Of a DNA stretch of 64,000 nt, positions 60,320-64,000 are shown one piece after another. Location: positions 17,808,081-17,872,080 of the forward strand of contig JAYGXS010000004.1 of the NCBI GenBank assembly GCA_036362985.1, in the 5' to 3' direction. Under the pieces are notes generated by a model that worked only from the letters and a program-made list of their open reading frames with translations, did no database searches and was not told the origin of the DNA. The position numbers and the translations under genes were made by a program. Origin of the DNA: Ligula intestinalis (taxonomy: Eukaryota > Platyhelminthes > Cestoda > Diphyllobothriidea > Diphyllobothriidae). The first letter of the stretch is position 1; the number at the start of each line of letters is the position of its first letter.

Positions 60320-61931
60320 AACCGTTATGAAAAGAAAGAAGATCTTCGGAAAATCGAGTTTACTCGTGAATTTTCGAACAATTATCACGTGTTCGTCGTC
60401 AGACTAAATTAAAAGTGAGGGCTGGGAATCTCGCACTAGAGGTTTTGGAGGCAGAGGTTACAACGGACGGGGGAGGGAAGGGGAGATTGGGTGGAAGGGT
60501 TATGGTGACGTGACAGCCGCGGCGATAGGTTGTGCTAGTGGGGGGAGGGGGGTGTTAGCGTTTGGACTATGGGCCGCGTGTTCGGGGGAAGGGGGGCTGG
60601 TTAAGGGTCAGATAAATTCCACTTGACCGGGCACAGAGAGCCAGTTGTTGTTTCAGGCTGTCCAGATTAGTAGACCATGCACGAAACCCAGTATAATGTG
60701 AGTCAAGCTCTACATACCTGTTTATACTAGCTGGATTCGAGTGCCAAGCTTCAAGGAATTCTCTCGGTTGTCGCGTGTTAGCCATTGCGATCACGTCGGT
60801 GGCATCCCAATTGAAGCGGTGATTACACTTAATGGAGTGTGCAAATACGAGTGATAAATGGTTCCGTAGGCGAACGGCTGACTTGTGTTCGTTGATGCGA
60901 ATCTCAAGGCGTCGGCCTGTTTGGCTAATCTAAACGCAAGGCAACCAGCACACGGTATACGGTAAACGCTGTTTCTTAGTTGTCCCACGGGTAGAGTGTC
61001 CTTTACTTGACATAAGCTCGCGCGCAGTGAGGTTGCGGGCTTGTGGGCAACGGATATGCCAAAGCGACTTAGTTGCCGAGAGATGGTTCCAGATACTCCA
61101 TTTATGTAGGGTAGAGAATGAAATTTCCGTGGCACTATAACATCGTTGGGAGGTTTTGTGCTTGACCCCGACGTCTAAGGCAATTCTTGACAAAGCTTGT
61201 CGGATATCCATTGGCCCGGAAAAATTTGTACAAGTACATTAGTTCTCTCTTGAGCAAATCATCGTTACTGCAATTACGGTGGGCCCGTTGGAAAAGAGTG
61301 CGAACACAGCTTCTTTTATGGGTCGCAGGGTGTTTACTCCTACAGTTAAGGATGATTTTTGCAGTGTAGTCCTTTCGGTAGGCGCTTGTTGCGAGTTCGC
61401 CATCTGCGAGTCTTTGTATCCTCACGTCAAGGAATGGGAGGGTGTCTCCTGTTGCCTCTTCGCGGGTAAATTGTATTTCTGAGAAGACCCCATTTAGACT
61501 GGTGCAGCCGTTCGACATCGCAAGTCTTCACGATGACGAATGTGTCGTCTACGTAGCGGAGCCACATTTTTGGTTCTACAGCGCAAAAAAACCTCTTCTA
61601 GTCTCTGTAAGACTAGCTCGGCCAGTAGCCCCGATATTGGCGAGCACATTGGGGTACCCTTCACCTGCTGATAGTACTTGCCATAAAATTGACAATAGTT
61701 CTTGAGACAGAGCTTAAGCATGTCCAACACGTGTTCTTTCGGATTTTCATCTAGGCGCCGCTTTATACTATCGATGGTTAAAACGTGCAGTATAGAAGAA
61801 AACAGAGCAACAACGTCGAATGACATAATACATTCGTCAGGACTTAGTTGAAGTCCTTGAATTCTATGCAGGAATGCCTGTGAGTCTTTGACGTTGTATT
61901 GTGATCCATCACTCAGGTGCTTTAGTTTTCT
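60320..61931 (-). mobile_element. Penelope-like retroelement, 3' portion (RT core + GIY-YIG), decayed
   Basis: Read on the - strand from 61,931. KLKHLSDGSQYNVKDSQAFL leads into RT motif A (SFDVVALFSS, near 61,810) and motif B (GTPMCSPISGLLAE, near 61,650). The YVDD catalytic motif follows (61,555-61,544), but in another frame. A third frame then carries FSEIQFTREEATGDTLPFLD and the HPATHKRSCVRTLFQR block (61,500-61,290). The GIY-YIG nuclease follows at 60,980-60,790 (RIPCAGC, then ISQTGRRLEIRINEHK), with an in-frame TAG at 60,932-60,930 where the Tyr of the YIG motif should be. The C-terminal REFLEAWHSNPASINRYVEL block lies at 60,760-60,700. A pyrimidine-rich 3' region runs to about 60,320. 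Frameshifts plus the stop make it inactive. It is antisense within the SHPRH-like intron. Confidence 0.85.
61924..61931 (-). repeat. target-site duplication of the nested LINE (3' side)
   Basis: AGAAAACT on the - strand, repeated at 63,851-63,844. Collapsing the two copies joins the PLE frame (Tyr-Arg-Lys-Leu-Lys-His) without a gap. Confidence 0.75.
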
Positions 61932-63843
61932 CTGTGCCTGTGTCGTAGCCCGTAGTTGGATCAGGAATCCCCGCCGGAATCCAAACTGGGAGTAGTTGGG
62001 AGACGGAGAAAAGCCGCGACCTCGACCGGCTTGAGCCACAGGTCCGCGGGAGTGAGGTGGGTGCCTGGCCGAGAACTGCAGGCGAACAGATGACGGCAGT
62101 CATGCGGCGAGACGCCGCAGTCGGGACAGCAGTCGGGTAAGGATGGGTCGAGCCGGTGATTGTACTGGCGAAAGAGCATGCAGTAGCCACTGCGTAGCTG
62201 CGCCAGGGTACAGCGAGTGACCCTCGGGAAATTTCGTTCCGAGGCCGCAATCGGAGGTGGATAACTACCCAAAAGGACCGGGGGACGGTAACCTCGTTTC
62301 TCCTCGACAACGAATCTCTGGTGGAGACGCTGGAAGCCTGTCTTGGTGGCAGAGCTATCAAAAGGTAGATCCGCGAGAGATGAGGCAACAGCTTTCTTGT
62401 GGAGTGCTCGAATAGACGGCCGGACGTTGCGGCAGGGCTCGGGAGCGGTGCAACGGTGATGATTGGGATGGCCGGGTTGCGAACAACTCCACCAGAACTG
62501 CTGGCTAAGGAGAGTGTTGTGATGGGCGACCGGTAGAACAGAAGCCTCCGCATGAAGATTATCTATAGGCGACATTTTATAGCAACCCGTGATCGTGCGG
62601 ATGGCAGTGTTCTGTGCTGACTGGAGGCGGCGGAGGCTGGAAGAGCTCATCGTAGGAGACCAGATTGATGCCGCATAAGTGGGGTGCGGCTTGGCCAGCG
62701 CCTTAAAAGCAGTCGACAAAGTCTCTTTCGCGCAGCCCCAGGATGTGCCTGCTAGAGTCTTGAGGACCTTGGTGCAGCGGCTTACTTTGCTTGCGGTCTC
62801 CCTGGTATGGTCTGCGAACGTGAAAAGTGGATCAAAACACACACCAAGGAGTTTGGGCTTGCGGGCGAGCGGTAAGGACGCCCCATTGACGGTGATGACC
62901 GTGTGACGATTAAACTCCTTCGGATCAAGCGTAAAAACAGTTACGGACGACTTGGCTGCCGAGATCGTCATTCCGCGCTGGGTGAGGAAGTTTTCGACAA
63001 CAGGCATGAACTCCGTGGGGAGCTGTGCAGCCTGATCGATGTCATGGTTCCGGCAAATGAACGTAACATCGTCCGCATAGGATACCACTTGCACAGGTGC
63101 CCGGGGGAGTGGGAGCTCTCGCATGTAGATGTTAAAGAGCGTTGGGCTGAGCACAGTGCCTTGAGGGACGCTACAGCTCTGCTTACGGGGCTCAAAGAGA
63201 GCGCCCCGGAAAAGGACACGATCCTGACGGCCACGGATGTAAGCCGCCAACCATCGGACCAGGCCAGTCGGGACGTTCAGCGAGACCAAGTCCTGCAGGA
63301 GCTGATCGTGGCAGACACAGTCAAAGGCTCGTGACAGGTCAATTGAGACTGCCACGGTCCGCGAAACGGGCTTCTGTTGATTGAAGCCCTCGAGGATAGC
63401 GTCGCTGAGCTCGAAAAGCGCCGTTGTAGTCCCACGACCCGATCGGAAACCATGTTTGTGGCAAGATAGTTCCGCCACAGACATCAGAATTGAATGGACG
63501 AGCCGTTCCAGGATCTTCACCAATAGACTAAGGAGGGCAATTGGACGATAAGAGGTCGCTAGGCAGGGGTCCTTACCCGCTTTGACCAGGGGGATAATGA
63601 TCGACTGGCGCCAGCAATCAGGGATGATTGAAGTTCCCAGTGAAAGGTTGAAGAGGGCGGCAAGGTAGGCAGCTACCTTTGGGCCGATGTGGCGCACATG
63701 GATAGGCGCCAGACCATAGGCTTTCGAAGCTCTCATTTTCTTGACGGCGGTCAGGATGGCATCAGCCGAAAAGGAAATGTCTGCGGGCGGGGCTTTATGG
63801 AGGAGACGAAGAAGAGGGCGCTGGCTTATGGGACTGGGCGCTG
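61932..63843 (-). mobile_element. 5'-truncated LINE (Jockey/I-like group) with intact RT frame, nested in the PLE
   Basis: An uninterrupted frame runs from 63,889 to 61,961, but its first 15 or so codons are PLE sequence read out of frame. LINE-derived residues start about residue 16. Domains: RT fingers (YRPIALLSLLVKILERLV, residue 114 on), motif A VSIDLSRAFD (181-190), motif B SVPQGTVLSPTLFN (240-253), motif C YADD (271-274), a thumb, and a C-terminal CPDC...H...C zinc knuckle (588-604) followed by LTPADLW...VEVAAFL. The endonuclease and ORF1 are missing, so it is dead on arrival despite the clean frame. The 3' UTR is only 29 nt and has no poly(A). Clade assignment is from the C-terminal pattern only. 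Confidence 0.85.
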
Positions 63844-64000
63844 AGTTTTCTGTAAAGCCATTTGGTGAGGTTGTAGGTGGGGGATCCAATTAGTGGCACT
63901 ATCATCCTCAATGGCGCATCAGCCTTGTGCACTTTTAGAAGGCCATACGCATGTGCGATACGAGGGTCGCTAAGGTTGATAAATTTGGCGTCCCCGGGGT
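63844..64000 (-). mobile_element. Penelope-like retroelement, N-terminal RT portion
   Basis: The - strand translation NLSDPRIAHAYGLLKVHKAD, then PLRMIVPLIGSPTYNLTKWLYRK, is the conserved PLE RT start (GLPKIHK...PLRPIVS...GSPTY). It is in frame with the 3' portion at 61,931 once the LINE is removed. The Pro of GLPKxHK is Leu and the Pro of LRPIV is Met, consistent with decay. The element extends beyond the window end. Confidence 0.85.

Noticed and set aside
62903..63334. 143-codon + strand frame
   Set aside because: It is antisense to the intact LINE reverse transcriptase.
1..64000. CRISPR arrays, bacterial operons, phage or rRNA genes
   Set aside because: No regularly spaced short repeats, no operon-like gene packing and no rRNA sequence; splice sites and LINEs show animal nuclear DNA.

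Overview
This is a window of eukaryotic (animal) genomic DNA: AT-rich, gene-poor, with short exons separated by introns of kilobases, two assembly gaps (17,679-18,078 and 42,926-42,935) and many decayed non-LTR and Penelope-like retroelements. Element types, intron sizes and protein divergence suggest a parasitic flatworm, most likely a large-genome tapeworm of the Spirometra / Dibothriocephalus / Schistocephalus kind. That placement is inference; no sequence here proves the species.

Two host genes are recognisable, both on the + strand and both partial. (1) An EPS8-like gene (actin capping/bundling and Rac-signalling adaptor). A conserved mid-region exon lies at 11,018-11,351, and an SH3 domain is split across exons at 34,249-34,324 and 36,730-36,832. 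Splice-flanked candidate exons at 14,959-15,103, 18,349-18,388 (a 40-nt acidic micro-exon) and 39,277-39,349 can be joined to these in compatible reading phase. The PTB-domain exons and the C-terminal actin-binding exons were not found. (2) An SHPRH-like gene (SNF2 helicase / PHD / RING ubiquitin ligase), with exons at 55,912-56,807, 59,537-60,014 and 60,097-60,204. It continues beyond the window. The linker-histone (H15) module that gives the human protein part of its name has no room between helicase motif I and the PHD finger, which lie in one exon.

The rest is largely transposable elements. Two roughly 1-kb elements (7,309-8,302 and 40,807-41,793) have inverted-repeat arms of about 400 bp, CAGT termini and TA target sites, as in Tc1/mariner-derived non-autonomous elements. 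A diverged tandem duplication of about 1.3 kb fills 23.6-26.4 kb. A Penelope-like element (PLE) with a GIY-YIG domain lies at 28.6-29.4 kb on the - strand. A decayed CR1-like LINE on the - strand (49.4 to 45.9 kb) ends in a TTGAC-repeat tail, and other LINE pieces (RT 3' ends, an ORF1 with an internal duplication) occupy 50.2-53.6 kb. A tRNA-derived SINE with perfect 15-bp target-site duplications lies at 54,459-54,742.

The last intron seen of the SHPRH-like gene holds a nested pair. A 5'-truncated LINE with an uninterrupted RT frame (61,932-63,843, - strand) sits inside a PLE (60,320-61,931 plus 63,844-64,000 and beyond). It is bounded by an 8-bp target-site duplication, and removing it rejoins the PLE reading frame.
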